NCBI GenBank assembly: GCA_016712525.1
Contig: JADJQX010000001.1
Coordinates: 248,001-312,000, forward strand
Direction of reading: 5' to 3'
Length of the DNA stretch: 64,000 bases
DNA from: Myxococcales bacterium
GTDB lineage: Bacteria; Myxococcota_A; Polyangia; Polyangiales; Polyangiaceae
Positions 11,078-19,843 of the stretch are shown piece by piece. A program made the translations under genes and the position numbers. Each line of letters opens with the position of its first letter. The stretch's first letter is position 1. Below the pieces are notes generated by a model that was not told the DNA's origin, made no database searches, and saw only the letters and a program-made list of their open reading frames with translations.

Positions 11078-11659
11078 TCACCAATCGGCCAGGAGGCCCA
11101 CCGCGAGCGAGAGGCCGACCCCATCGGCGCCGCCGGCCCCCGAGTAGGCGCTCCCATGGTGCCCGACGCCGAAGACCGACTGCACCTCGCCGAAGAGGGA
11201 GAACGGCTTGCGAAACCTGTATCCTGCACCGACTCCGAGCGGCACCTCGACGAACCCGCCCGAGAGCGCGCCCGGTCCCGAGATCCACGTGCGCGCGTAG
11301 CCGACGCCCACGCCCAACCAGAGCGAGAACGCCTCGGTGCGTGGGACGGGCGAAACCAAGCGAAAATGCGCGCCGAGCGACCCCGTGTGGCGACCTTCTC
11401 CTGCCTGGGGAGCGAACGCGTAGGCGCCGTACGCGCCGACGCGGACGAACGGGAAGAGGGCGACGTGCCCGCGGAGATCGAGCCTCGGACCGGGCCCCGC
11501 GTCGGGGACCCCTGCCCCGCGCGACGACAAGAACCGCTTCTCGAGGCCGGCCGAGAGAGACGCGTCGGAGTGGAGCTGGGCCGAGGCCTCGGACGACACC
11601 ACCACGACCGAGACGAGCACGAGCGCCGAGACGCACACGCGCGACGAGAAGGAAGCCAT
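11078..11659 (-). CDS. Outer-membrane beta-barrel-like protein
   Basis: A predicted secreted protein of 193 residues with a clear signal peptide ending at SSEASAQ. The mature part is made of alternating hydrophobic and polar segments rich in Gly, Val, Tyr and Phe (for example VALFPFVRVGAYGAYAFAP and SLWLGVGVGYARTW), as in small eight-stranded outer-membrane barrels, and it ends in an aromatic residue (Trp). No family could be named. It lies upstream of the kinase gene on the same strand, with a 136-base gap that contains an AT-richer patch (about 11024-11045) where a kinase promoter could be. Confidence 0.6.
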   Translation of the reverse strand: MASFSSRVCVSALVLVSVVVVSSEASAQLHSDASLSAGLEKRFLSSRGAGVPDAGPGPRLDLRGHVALFPFVRVGAYGAYAFAPQAGEGRHTGSLGAHFRLVSPVPRTEAFSLWLGVGVGYARTWISGPGALSGGFVEVPLGVGAGYRFRKPFSLFGEVQSVFGVGHHGSAYSGAGGADGVGLSLAVGLLADW

Positions 11660-11733
11660 CTCGCTCAGCGTACACCACGGCGCGCGGTGCCAACGACCTT
11701 GCCCGCGCGGCGATGCCGTGAAAAGAAGCGACC

Positions 11734-12120
11734 ATGTCGCTCCGCCCCGTCGTCGCCGCTGCCGTCGTCGCTCTGCTCGCCGTGGCGTGCGAGATCGAGC
11801 CCTACAAGGGGGACGCGGGGTCGTCGAGCACGTCCACGACCACCGACTCGGGGAAATACGATTGCTCGAAATTCTCGGGCTACAAGAAGATTTGCCCGAA
11901 CGATCCTTCGCCCGCCGAGAGCCCGGTCACGCTCTGCCAACGGCACACGACCCACCCGAAGTGCGGGGACCTCGGGGCGGCGATCATGGAATGCTTGTGG
12001 GGGCTCCAGGGCCGCAAGGACATGTGCGGCGCCGACGGGGTCACGCTCGCCGGCCGCGTGCAGACCCTCTGCGGCAGCGCGGACGACGCCAACGAAGAGT
12101 GCCGCGCGAAGAACCCGTGA
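11734..12120 (+). CDS. Small Cys-rich hypothetical lipoprotein
   Basis: A lipoprotein of 128 residues: signal MSLRPVVAAAVVALLAVAC, then a Gly/Ser/Thr linker and a compact domain with eight cysteines after the lipid Cys (in DCSKF, KKICP, TLCQR, PKCGD, MECLW, DMCGAD, TLCGS, EECRA). Even spacing suggests four disulfide bonds. No family was recognised. Two inverted repeats and the ferritin-like lipoprotein gene follow; the pair may be expressed together, but the 91-base gap has its own promoter-like element. Confidence 0.65.
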   Translation: MSLRPVVAAAVVALLAVACEIEPYKGDAGSSSTSTTTDSGKYDCSKFSGYKKICPNDPSPAESPVTLCQRHTTHPKCGDLGAAIMECLWGLQGRKDMCGADGVTLAGRVQTLCGSADDANEECRAKNP

Positions 12121-12133
12121 TCCGGAGCGTGCC

Positions 12134-12199
12134 AGTGGCACACCTGGTCGGGCGAAGCATCCTGTAAATTCGGGCACTTACAGTGGCACACGAGGTGCA
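12134..12199 (+). promoter_or_regulatory. Candidate sigma-54-type promoter and palindrome
   Basis: Bases 12184-12199 read TGGCACACGAGGTGCA. This matches the sigma-54 consensus TGGCACR-N4-TTGCW at all but one fixed position, with GG and GC in the required 10-base spacing. A related TGGCACAC copy at about 12137 lies in a 13-base palindrome (GTGCCA, G, TGGCAC) but lacks the downstream GC. Transcription would start near 12210, only a few bases before the ATG at 12212, which makes the mRNA almost leaderless. This is unusual for sigma-54 promoters and lowers confidence. Confidence 0.3.
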
Positions 12200-12211
12200 T
12201 AGGCGGGTGCC

Positions 12212-13684
12212 ATGTCCACGAGCCTTCGCCTCCACGCCCTCTTCGCTTCTCTCCTCGGCGCGACCGCCGTCGCCGTCGGCTGCAATGGAACCATCGCCAC
12301 CGAGGCGGACGGCGGGGCGCAAGACGGGGGCACCGTGCTCCCCGACGGCGCGGTCGTGACCGACGGGGCGGTCCTTCCGGATGGGGCGGTGGTCACGGAC
12401 GGCGGCACGCTTCCGCCGTTCGAGCTCGAGGTGTGCCTCTCCGAAGCCGAGAGCACCTACCTCTTCCCGAAGGACGCGACCTTGGCGACGGGCGTCGACT
12501 TCCTCGGAGGGTACGAGCTCGGCGGCGATCAAGGAGGCACGCCCTCGACGATCAAGGCGTCGGCGCACCTCGTCGGAAAGGCCTGTGCGACCGCGAGCGA
12601 CGCGGCCGCGTGCGAGAAGGCGCTCGGCACCCTCGACGCGACGACGCCGTATTGGGGCTGCAATGGGTTCTGCCCACCGTTCCCGGGGTACCAAGCCCGA
12701 ACGACCAAGGGCGACACGGTGTCCGTCATCGGCGACCGATCCAAGGTGAAGGACGCGTTCCTCCCCATCGACACGCCGAGCGAAGCGCTCGCGGCGGTCA
12801 CCGCGCTCCACTACGCCGGCTGCGAGCCGGGCAAGAAGAACGTGAAGAAGCACGCCGACGGCAGCTACTCGGTCAAGGCCGTAGAGTCGCGCTGCGCCCA
12901 AGACCCAGCCGCTCCGACGAAGAGCATCGACTCGACCGACGAGGTGTCGTACCGCGTGACCGCGAGCGGCGCCGTGACCGAAGAGGCGCGCGTCCGCGTG
13001 AAGGAGCAGAAGAACGACCACGGATGCCCGGTCGCGGGGCGAAAGCCGATGGGCCTCGTGCCCGCGAACGAAAACGGGGGCTCCTGCGCGGGACAGTACT
13101 TCGCCAAGATGGCCCACCTCGAGGCGGCGAGCGTGCTCGCGTTCGCGCACATGGCCGAGGAGCTCCGGGCGCACGGGGCCCCCGAGGAGCTCGTGGCGAG
13201 GGCGGTCGCGGCGATCTTCGACGAGCAGCGGCACGCGAGCGCGATTGGCCAGCTCGCGCGTGAGCGAGGGGCCCGGGTCCCCGAGGTCGTCGCCGCGGCG
13301 CCGCGTACACGAACGCTGCTCGAGATGGCGATCGAGAACCGGCGCGAGGGCTGCGTCCGCGAGACGTACGGCGCGCTGCTCGCCCACTACCAAGCCGAGA
13401 CCTCCGTCGACCCCCACGTACGCCGCGAAATGGCGCGTATCGCGCACGACGAGACCCTCCACGCGGCCCTCTCGTGGGACCTCGACACCTGGCTCGTGTC
13501 GAAGCTCGGAGAGGCCGAGCGCGCCCAGGTCCGCGAGGCGGAGCGCGAGGCCATCCGAGAGCTCACGATCGAGTGCGCGCAGCTCTTCGACGCCGAGACC
13601 CGCGCGGTCGTGGGCCTCCCGTCGCCCGAGCTCGCTCAGAGCCTATTTTCCAGCATGCGCGCCGGTCTGGGCCTGGCCGCGTGA
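12212..13684 (+). CDS. Lipoprotein with C-terminal ferritin-like diiron domain
   Basis: A lipoprotein of 490 residues. The signal ends at VAVGC (Cys24), followed by a linker with repeated PDGAVVTDG units. Residues about 70-290 form a Cys-containing domain that I do not recognise. Residues about 295-440 form a four-helix ferritin-like bundle with a full set of diiron ligands: Glu304 (HLEAAS), Glu338 and His341 (DEQRH), Glu384 (RETYG), Glu414 and His417 (DETLH). Redox, iron-storage or oxygen-handling chemistry at the periplasmic face is inferred. An exported ferritin-like domain on a lipid anchor is uncommon outside Myxococcota. The propeller/haloperoxidase gene follows 67 bases downstream. Confidence 0.8.
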   Translation: MSTSLRLHALFASLLGATAVAVGCNGTIATEADGGAQDGGTVLPDGAVVTDGAVLPDGAVVTDGGTLPPFELEVCLSEAESTYLFPKDATLATGVDFLGGYELGGDQGGTPSTIKASAHLVGKACATASDAAACEKALGTLDATTPYWGCNGFCPPFPGYQARTTKGDTVSVIGDRSKVKDAFLPIDTPSEALAAVTALHYAGCEPGKKNVKKHADGSYSVKAVESRCAQDPAAPTKSIDSTDEVSYRVTASGAVTEEARVRVKEQKNDHGCPVAGRKPMGLVPANENGGSCAGQYFAKMAHLEAASVLAFAHMAEELRAHGAPEELVARAVAAIFDEQRHASAIGQLARERGARVPEVVAAAPRTRTLLEMAIENRREGCVRETYGALLAHYQAETSVDPHVRREMARIAHDETLHAALSWDLDTWLVSKLGEAERAQVREAEREAIRELTIECAQLFDAETRAVVGLPSPELAQSLFSSMRAGLGLAA

Positions 13685-13751
13685 CGAGCCACCACCGCCA
13701 CGCGAACCGTTGACCCTACCCCGTCGTGATGATTGCCTCGAGGAACACCCC

Positions 13752-16649
13752 ATGAAGACGCCTCGCCTCCGCTCGCTGCTCCTTCCCCTCGGGGTGCTCC
13801 CCTTGCTCGCGGCGACGCTCGCGGGTTGCCCGGACGACCCCACGGTCGTGCCTCCCATCCCCGACGCCTCTCCCGACGTCGTACCCATTCCGGGCAAGGC
13901 GACGTGGCACGACGTGACCACCGAGCTGCCCGAGGCGCTCCTCTCGGTGAGCGGTACGTCTCGTGACGACGTGTTCGTGGTCGGCGCCGACAAGGGCAAG
14001 GGCCCGCGCGTCGAGCGGTTCGACGGCACCACGTGGAAGCCGCTGGCCACCGGTCAACATGGGGATCTGTGGTGGGTGCACGCGCTCCCCGGCGGCCCCA
14101 CCTTCATGGCCGGGGCGTCGGGCATGGTGCTCCGCTACGACGGCCAAAAATTCGAGCGAATGCCCACCCCGGGCCTCGCCAAACAAACCGTATTCGGGGT
14201 ATTCGCCCGCTCCGCCACCGACGTGTACGCCGTGGGCGGGGCGAGCGGTCGCGACGGCTTCATTTGGCACTACGACGGGAAAGCCTTCACCGAAGTACGG
14301 CTCCCCGACACGATGCCGCGCCTCGAGAAGGGCGAGATCCCCGGCCTCTTCAAGGTGTGGGGAGAGGGCGACGATCTCTGGGTCGTCGGCGGTGGCGGAA
14401 CGCTCCTCCACAAGAAGGGGGACGGCCCCTTCGCGGTGGTCGCCACGAACATGACCGAGACGCTCTTCACCGTGCACGGCGCCAAGGGCAAGGTGTACGC
14501 GGTGGGCGGGGCCTCGAACGGCAAGGCCCTCGAGATCGACGCGGCCACGCTCGCGGTGCGCGACGTCTCTCCCGAGGGAGCGGGCCTCCTCCAAGGGGTG
14601 TTCGCCACGGGAACCCGGGTCGTCGCGACGGGCGAGCGCGGCACGGTCTACGAGCTCGGCCCCACCGGGAAGCTCGCGGCCGCGTCGGCCCAGCCGGGCG
14701 CAAAACCGCAGTCGTACCACGCCGCGTGGGCCTCGCCGGACGGCGAAGTGTGGGCCGTGGGCGGCGAAGTACTCTCGCCGGCGCTCGCGCAGGGCGCCAT
14801 CGTGCACTTCGCGGAACGTGCCATTCCCGGAGTGAACAAGACGACCCCCGACGGCGGCACCGACGGGACGGTCCCCACGCCGGTATGCCCGCCCGAGGTG
14901 GTGAGCATCGGCGCCGACAAGTCGATCGCGCGCCGCTGGGACGAGCAGATCCTCGCGTCGATCCGGCGCGATTTGCCGCGCCCCACCGTGCACGCGCGGA
15001 ACCTCTACCACCTCTCGGCGGCCATGTGGGACGCGTGGGCCGCCTACGACACGACGGCCGACGGCGTGTTCGTGAACGAGCGCCTCACGGCGGGTGACAT
15101 CGAAGCCGCGCGCAAAGAGGCTATTTCGTATGCCGCTTATCGCATCTTGACGAGGCGCTACCAGAAGGCCGCGGGCGGGCCGGTCTCCGTGGCCTGCTAC
15201 GACGCGGTGATGAAGGACCTTGGATACGATCCGAGGGACACGACCGACACCGGCGCGACCCCTCGAGCCCTCGGGAACCGCATCGCCAAGGCCGTGATCG
15301 CGGCCGGAGACAGCGACGGTTCGAACGAGGCCAACGACTACGCCGAGCTCACACCCTACACCTCGCCGAACCCACCGCTGGTGGTCGACTCGGCCGGCAT
15401 CACGATGAGCGATCCGAGCCTTTGGCAGCCGCTCAACCTCTCCGTGGCCGCGACCCAGAACGGCATCATCTTGCCCGCCGGCGTGCAGGGATACATCGGT
15501 GGCAATTGGGGAGGGGTGACCCCATTTGCCATGAAACGAGCGTCGAGCACCGTGCCGTGGCACGACCCGGGGCCTGCACCCGACTTCGGCCCTGCGATGA
15601 AGCCGTGGGTCATCGACGTCCTGCGTACTTCGTCGAAGCTCGACCCCAAAGACGCCGAGACGATCGACACGTCTCCCGGGGCCTATGGCAATAACTCCCT
15701 CGGCGCGAACGACGGCAAGGGGCGCCCTCTGAACCCCGTGACGGGGCAACCGTACGCGCCTAGCGTCGTGAAGCTCGGGGACTTCGGCCGAGCCCTCGCC
15801 GAGTTCTGGGCCGACGGCCCCAAATCGGAGACCCCGCCGGGCCACTGGAACGTGCTGGCGAACGGCGTAGTCGACACCCCGACGGCCCCCAAGAAGCTCT
15901 TCGGCGCCGGCCCCGATCTCGCGCCGCTCGCGTGGGACGTTCACATGTATCTTGCACTCAACGGCGCGCTCCACGACGCGGCCATCACGGCGTGGGACGT
16001 GAAGCGTCGCACCGTGCGCGCGCGGCCCATCGCCCTCGTCCGGTACATGGCTCAAAAGGGGCAGTCGAGCGATCCCCAGCTCCCGAGCTACTCGGCCGAC
16101 GGGCTCCCCCTCGTGCCGGGCTTGGTCGAGCTCATCACGAAGGAGAGCTCGGCGCCCGGGCAGCGCCACGAGAAGCTCTCGCTCTTCGTGGGGCAAATCG
16201 CCATCAAGACGTGGCGGGGCGAGCCCGGTGACCGCACGACGGAGCTCTCGGGCGTGGGCTGGGTGCGCGGCGTCGACTGGATGCCTTACCAGCGCCGGAA
16301 CTTCGTCACCCCCGCGTTCCCGGGGTTCATCTCCGGGCACAGCACCTTCAGCCGCGCGGCCGCCGAGACGCTCACGCAGATCACCGGGAGCCCGTTCTTC
16401 CCGGGTGGGTTTGCGGAATACACGTGCCCGAAGGACAAGTACCTCTCCTTCGAGATCGGGCCGAGCACCGAAGTGCACCTCCAGTGGGCGAGCTACTACG
16501 ACGCGGCCGACCAGGCCGGTCAGTCGCGCATCTGGGGTGGCATCCACATCGAGCCGGACGACTTCGTCGGGCGCAGGCTCGGGGCGCTCGTGGGGACCGA
16601 GGCCACGGCGCACGCGCGGAAGTTCTTCGACGGCACGGCCATTCCGTAG
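13752..16649 (+). CDS. Beta-propeller plus vanadium-haloperoxidase/PAP2-type fusion lipoprotein
   Basis: A lipoprotein of 965 residues (signal ends LAATLAGC). Residues about 45-360 hold short repeats with DVFVVG, DVYAVGG, DLWVVGGGG and EVWAVGG motifs, typical of a seven-bladed propeller. Residues about 390-965 are a vanadium-dependent haloperoxidase-like helical domain with the PAP2 active-site motifs: GFISGHS with His863, and SRIWGGIHIEPDD, which fits SR-x5-H-x3-D exactly (Ser925, Arg926, His932, Asp936). These residues bind vanadate or phosphate. Halide oxidation or phosphatase activity cannot be told apart from sequence. ATG 13752 follows a purine-rich GAGGAAC. The gene converges on the HupE gene, with ten bases between them. 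Confidence 0.82.
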   Translation: MKTPRLRSLLLPLGVLPLLAATLAGCPDDPTVVPPIPDASPDVVPIPGKATWHDVTTELPEALLSVSGTSRDDVFVVGADKGKGPRVERFDGTTWKPLATGQHGDLWWVHALPGGPTFMAGASGMVLRYDGQKFERMPTPGLAKQTVFGVFARSATDVYAVGGASGRDGFIWHYDGKAFTEVRLPDTMPRLEKGEIPGLFKVWGEGDDLWVVGGGGTLLHKKGDGPFAVVATNMTETLFTVHGAKGKVYAVGGASNGKALEIDAATLAVRDVSPEGAGLLQGVFATGTRVVATGERGTVYELGPTGKLAAASAQPGAKPQSYHAAWASPDGEVWAVGGEVLSPALAQGAIVHFAERAIPGVNKTTPDGGTDGTVPTPVCPPEVVSIGADKSIARRWDEQILASIRRDLPRPTVHARNLYHLSAAMWDAWAAYDTTADGVFVNERLTAGDIEAARKEAISYAAYRILTRRYQKAAGGPVSVACYDAVMKDLGYDPRDTTDTGATPRALGNRIAKAVIAAGDSDGSNEANDYAELTPYTSPNPPLVVDSAGITMSDPSLWQPLNLSVAATQNGIILPAGVQGYIGGNWGGVTPFAMKRASSTVPWHDPGPAPDFGPAMKPWVIDVLRTSSKLDPKDAETIDTSPGAYGNNSLGANDGKGRPLNPVTGQPYAPSVVKLGDFGRALAEFWADGPKSETPPGHWNVLANGVVDTPTAPKKLFGAGPDLAPLAWDVHMYLALNGALHDAAITAWDVKRRTVRARPIALVRYMAQKGQSSDPQLPSYSADGLPLVPGLVELITKESSAPGQRHEKLSLFVGQIAIKTWRGEPGDRTTELSGVGWVRGVDWMPYQRRNFVTPAFPGFISGHSTFSRAAAETLTQITGSPFFPGGFAEYTCPKDKYLSFEIGPSTEVHLQWASYYDAADQAGQSRIWGGIHIEPDDFVGRRLGALVGTEATAHARKFFDGTAIP

Positions 16650-16659
16650 TCCGCCGGGC

Positions 16660-17814
16660 TCACGACTGCCCGAGGATCCGGAGCGAGAGCGCGCGCTCGG
16701 CGAGCCACACGACGCCGAGCGCGGCCAGCGCGAGAGACCCTACCGTGAGCACTCCGCGCCGGTAAAAGAGCGTACGGCGTAGGGCGAACGCGACAGGCAA
16801 GAACACCGCGACGACCGCGAGCTGCCCGAGCTCGACGCCGACGTTGAAGCCGAGGAGCGAAGCCACGAACGTGCCCTTCGCCAGCGCCAAGTCTTCGAGG
16901 GTGGCCGAGAAGCCGAAGCCGTGCACGAGGCCGAGAGAAAAGGCGACCGACCACCTTCCTTCGCGGAAGAGGGGCACGACGTTGTTCAACGCCGCGAGCA
17001 CCACGCTCGCCGCGATGACCGACTCGACGAGGCGTGAAGGGAGACGCACGAGGCCGAACGCCGAGAGCCCGAGGGTGAGGCTGTGGGCGATCGTGAAGGC
17101 GGTCACCACGCGGAGCACGTCACGGACCACCGGGCCGAGCGCGACGGCGGGATCCCAGGAGCGCTCGCGCCTCACGAGCACGGCGGGGAAGAGCAACGCG
17201 AACAGGAAGGCCAAGTGATCCGTACCCTCGGCGATGTGCTCGAGGCCCGTCCTCACCATGGCAAGGAAGCTGCGCGTCGCCGAGGGCCCCTCCCCTACGT
17301 CCAGCGTGCACGATGGGCGCGTGGCCGCGAGCACGCACGTCTTCGCCCCCGCTCCCGAGCCGAGCGCGACGATGCCACGGTGCTGGGGATCACGGTCGAA
17401 GAAGAGCGAATACGTGAGCCCGAGCGAGCGCGGTGGGGCCGGGCAGGCATAGTCGACCGTGAGCACGAGATACGCCCCATCCGCGTGCCGAACCACGCGT
17501 GCCTCCGCGTCCGACGGGGGAGCGACGGGGCAGGGGGAGGCCCCCGAGCCGACCGTGAGCCCCGCCTCGGCGAGGGCCCGTGCGCGTGGCACGACGTGTT
17601 TCGTCTCGGCCCACGTCACCTCGCCGTCCTCGTTGCCGTCGAGCTCGGTCGCGTCGGCGAGGTCTCGTAGGGAAATGTCCCACCGCGCGCGCACCCGCGA
17701 ACCTTCGACCGAGAGGTGGAGGTAGGCGTCGCTCGGCTTGTGAGCTTCGGCGCGGCGCACGACCAACGTCGTGAACAAGAACACGAGCGCGACGAGGAGC
17801 CAGGTGCGAATCAC
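16660..17814 (-). CDS. HupE/UreJ-type membrane protein
   Basis: A membrane protein of 384 residues. After a signal peptide ending at RRAEAH there is an extracytoplasmic domain (about 25-190) with one EF-hand-like segment (DGNEDGEVTWAE). A HupE/UreJ-2-like membrane domain follows, with family motifs GLEHIAEGTDHLAFLFALL, TAFTIAHSLTLGL, AALNNVVPLF and GLVHGFGFSATL; the conserved His residues in the helices fit metal handling. Relatives carry nickel or cobalt. GTG 17814 overlaps the upstream TPR gene stop (GTGA), so the two are translationally coupled. With the TPR gene and the divergent DUF4331 gene it forms a cassette. Confidence 0.85.
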   Translation of the reverse strand: MIRTWLLVALVFLFTTLVVRRAEAHKPSDAYLHLSVEGSRVRARWDISLRDLADATELDGNEDGEVTWAETKHVVPRARALAEAGLTVGSGASPCPVAPPSDAEARVVRHADGAYLVLTVDYACPAPPRSLGLTYSLFFDRDPQHRGIVALGSGAGAKTCVLAATRPSCTLDVGEGPSATRSFLAMVRTGLEHIAEGTDHLAFLFALLFPAVLVRRERSWDPAVALGPVVRDVLRVVTAFTIAHSLTLGLSAFGLVRLPSRLVESVIAASVVLAALNNVVPLFREGRWSVAFSLGLVHGFGFSATLEDLALAKGTFVASLLGFNVGVELGQLAVVAVFLPVAFALRRTLFYRRGVLTVGSLALAALGVVWLAERALSLRILGQS

Positions 17815-19052
17815 CGCGAGAGCTCCTTCGCGAGGCGCACCAAGGCGGGCTCTTCGCATCGTGAAGCGGCGAGCCAGGCGAGCACCGGGGCCGCGCGATC
17901 GGGCCTCTTCGCGGCGAGGGCAGCCTCGAGGAAGACACGCGCGTCGGCGACCTCCCGTTGGACCGCCCAGTTCTCCGCGGCCAAGCCTAGCGCACGATCG
18001 GCGTCGCCCTCGAGCACGAGACGAAACCGGGCCTCTTCACGCCGATGGACCACGTCTCCCCGAAGCGCGCTCGCGCGAAAGCGATCGGCGAGGAGCGCCG
18101 TGTGCGCCGCCGCATCGGGGTGGCCGAGCGCCTTCTCGGCGAGCGCGAGCCGCAAGAGGAGCCCGTCGTTGTCCTCGTGGCCTCGGAGCCTCGCCACGAC
18201 GTCGCCCGCGCGACCCGTGTCGAGGTCGAGGTCCGAGAGAGCGCCGAGCACGTAAGGGTCACCGGGCTCCGCGAGCAGCGACGCGGCAAAATGCGACCTC
18301 GCGGCGTCGTTCTTGCCCGCGCGCACGGCGAGCTCCCCGAGCACGGACGAGGCCCACGCGCGCTCCCCGGGAGAGAGCGTGGACGCGGTGGCCGCCTCTC
18401 GGAGCGCGAGGCGGGCGTAGGCACCGGCCGCGTCCCCCGTGAGGCTCGCGATCGTCTCGGAGCACACGGCCACGACGAGCGCTGGCGCGCGGCGAACGAG
18501 CTCGTCGCAATCGGCCTTCGCCTCGTCGTACCGCGCGAGCACGGTTCGCACCACGGCGCGCGTGAGCCACGCTTGCGCGTCGTCGGGGGTAGCGCGGAGC
18601 ACGACGTCGAGGTCGGAGAGCGCGCCCTCGAAGTCGTGGCTGCTCTGACGAATCGTGGCCCGGAGGACGAGCGACTCCGTGGGCGGCGAGGGCATCTCCC
18701 AGAAGGGCCGCAACGCGGACTCGGCCTGCCCCAAATACCTGGGATCGCTGCGGGCCCGCGACAGCTCGATCGCCGCGCGTGCCACTCGGAGCGCGAGCGT
18801 GAGATCGCCCGGCCGCGCCGAGAGCTCTCTGCGAAGGCGACCAAGCTCCCGAGAGCGCGGCCCCTCGGTGAACGAGGGGAGACGCTCGAGCACGACGCCA
18901 TCGCCCGAAGGCACGAAGGGCCCCGCGGTCGCGGCGGAGGGCTCACGAAACCCTACGACGAGCGCACCGACGACGGCGAGCACGACGAGCGCGACGCGAT
19001 GCCGCTCGACGAAGGCGCCGCGAGGCGCGCGAGTGCCGGTTCGAGCCCCCAT
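17811..19052 (-). CDS. TPR-repeat protein with N-terminal membrane anchor
   Basis: A protein of 413 residues. A single hydrophobic segment at about 20-37 (VALVVLAVVGALVVGF) follows a basic N-terminus. The rest is helical repeats of TPR character (AIELSRARSDPRYLGQAESA, FEGALSDLDVVLRATPDDA, ARYDEAKADCDELVRRAP, GKNDAARSHFAASLLAEPGD). TPR proteins hold other proteins together, so it probably links the HupE membrane protein to its partner. Its stop overlaps the GTG of the HupE gene. The upstream lipoprotein gene is seven bases away, so the three genes form one operon. Confidence 0.85.
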   Translation of the reverse strand: MGARTGTRAPRGAFVERHRVALVVLAVVGALVVGFREPSAATAGPFVPSGDGVVLERLPSFTEGPRSRELGRLRRELSARPGDLTLALRVARAAIELSRARSDPRYLGQAESALRPFWEMPSPPTESLVLRATIRQSSHDFEGALSDLDVVLRATPDDAQAWLTRAVVRTVLARYDEAKADCDELVRRAPALVVAVCSETIASLTGDAAGAYARLALREAATASTLSPGERAWASSVLGELAVRAGKNDAARSHFAASLLAEPGDPYVLGALSDLDLDTGRAGDVVARLRGHEDNDGLLLRLALAEKALGHPDAAAHTALLADRFRASALRGDVVHRREEARFRLVLEGDADRALGLAAENWAVQREVADARVFLEAALAAKRPDRAAPVLAWLAASRCEEPALVRLAKELSR

Positions 19053-19059
19053 GACCCGA

Positions 19060-19659
19060 TTACTTCTTGGGCGCCTTGAGCTTCGCGAAGCCCTCGACGA
19101 TCTTGGCGGCGAGCGCCTTGTTCTCGGGGCTCGGCTTCCCGACGCGGAGCGTGAGCAGCGTGGCGCCGCTCCTATGCACCTCGCGCCCGGGGATATTGGA
19201 GAATCCTTTTTTGGATATGCCTTCACCTTCGCGAGCAGCCTTTTCGTCGACGTACTCGCACACGTCGACCACGAAGTCCTCGGAGGGATTCTGAGCGGCG
19301 ATGCAATAGGCAGCTTTCCACGCGGCCGCCAAGTGCTGCTTCGGAGCATCGAGCGACGCCCCGACGGACCTGGCCATGTCGAACACGTCTTCGGCGGGCA
19401 CCGCGCCACGCGGGCGGCTCTTCGCCTCGGCGGCGAGGCGCGGTCCGAGCCCGAGCATCGCCTCGGAGAGCTCGAGGGGCGCGGCGTCCCGCGCGTCTCC
19501 CGCGTCACGGGCGTCGCTGGCGAGGGGCGCGGCGGACGACGACGACGACGACGACGATGACGGAGCCGAGCTCGCGGGCGGCGAAGGAGGGTCGGACTTC
19601 GTGCAGGCGGCGAGGACGACGAGCGCGAGGGCGGCGAGGCGACGGAGGGCCATGACCAT
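19060..19659 (-). CDS. Hypothetical lipoprotein with poly-Ser linker
   Basis: A lipoprotein of 199 residues with signal ending LVVLAAC (an ATG at 19653 is an equally good start). The linker is a run of Ser (SSAPSSSSSSSSS), written in DNA as a cgtcgt-type trinucleotide repeat at about 19538-19560. The mature domain is helical with a conserved-looking AAWKAAYCIAAQNP and DVCEYVDEK, with two Cys that could form a disulfide. No family recognised. It is the first gene of the leftward operon with TPR and HupE, divergent from DUF4331. Confidence 0.7.
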   Translation of the reverse strand: MVMALRRLAALALVVLAACTKSDPPSPPASSAPSSSSSSSSSAAPLASDARDAGDARDAAPLELSEAMLGLGPRLAAEAKSRPRGAVPAEDVFDMARSVGASLDAPKQHLAAAWKAAYCIAAQNPSEDFVVDVCEYVDEKAAREGEGISKKGFSNIPGREVHRSGATLLTLRVGKPSPENKALAAKIVEGFAKLKAPKK

Positions 19660-19843
19660 TCGTTAGCACGCAGAACGAAGCCCGAGCCAAGGGCAAATTC
19701 GACCTATTTTCGGCCACGAAGGCGCGTCGAGCGCCATCGTCGGCGCCGATGGATCCAGCCGGCTCGCCGACTCGTAGCGTCGGGACGCGGGGCGTGCGCC
19801 TCGCGCGTACCAAGACCGTTTTTCACATGTTTCGGAGGATCGA
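19660..19843. promoter_or_regulatory. Divergent intergenic region between the HupE-side operon and DUF4331
   Basis: A 184-base gap from which both halves of the cassette are transcribed. It contains AT-richer patches (near 19700-19715 and 19815-19830) among GC-rich sequence. A good ribosome-binding site (GGAGG, eight bases ahead of ATG 19844) serves the DUF4331 gene. No clear -35/-10 pair or palindromic operator could be fixed by eye. Confidence 0.35.
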
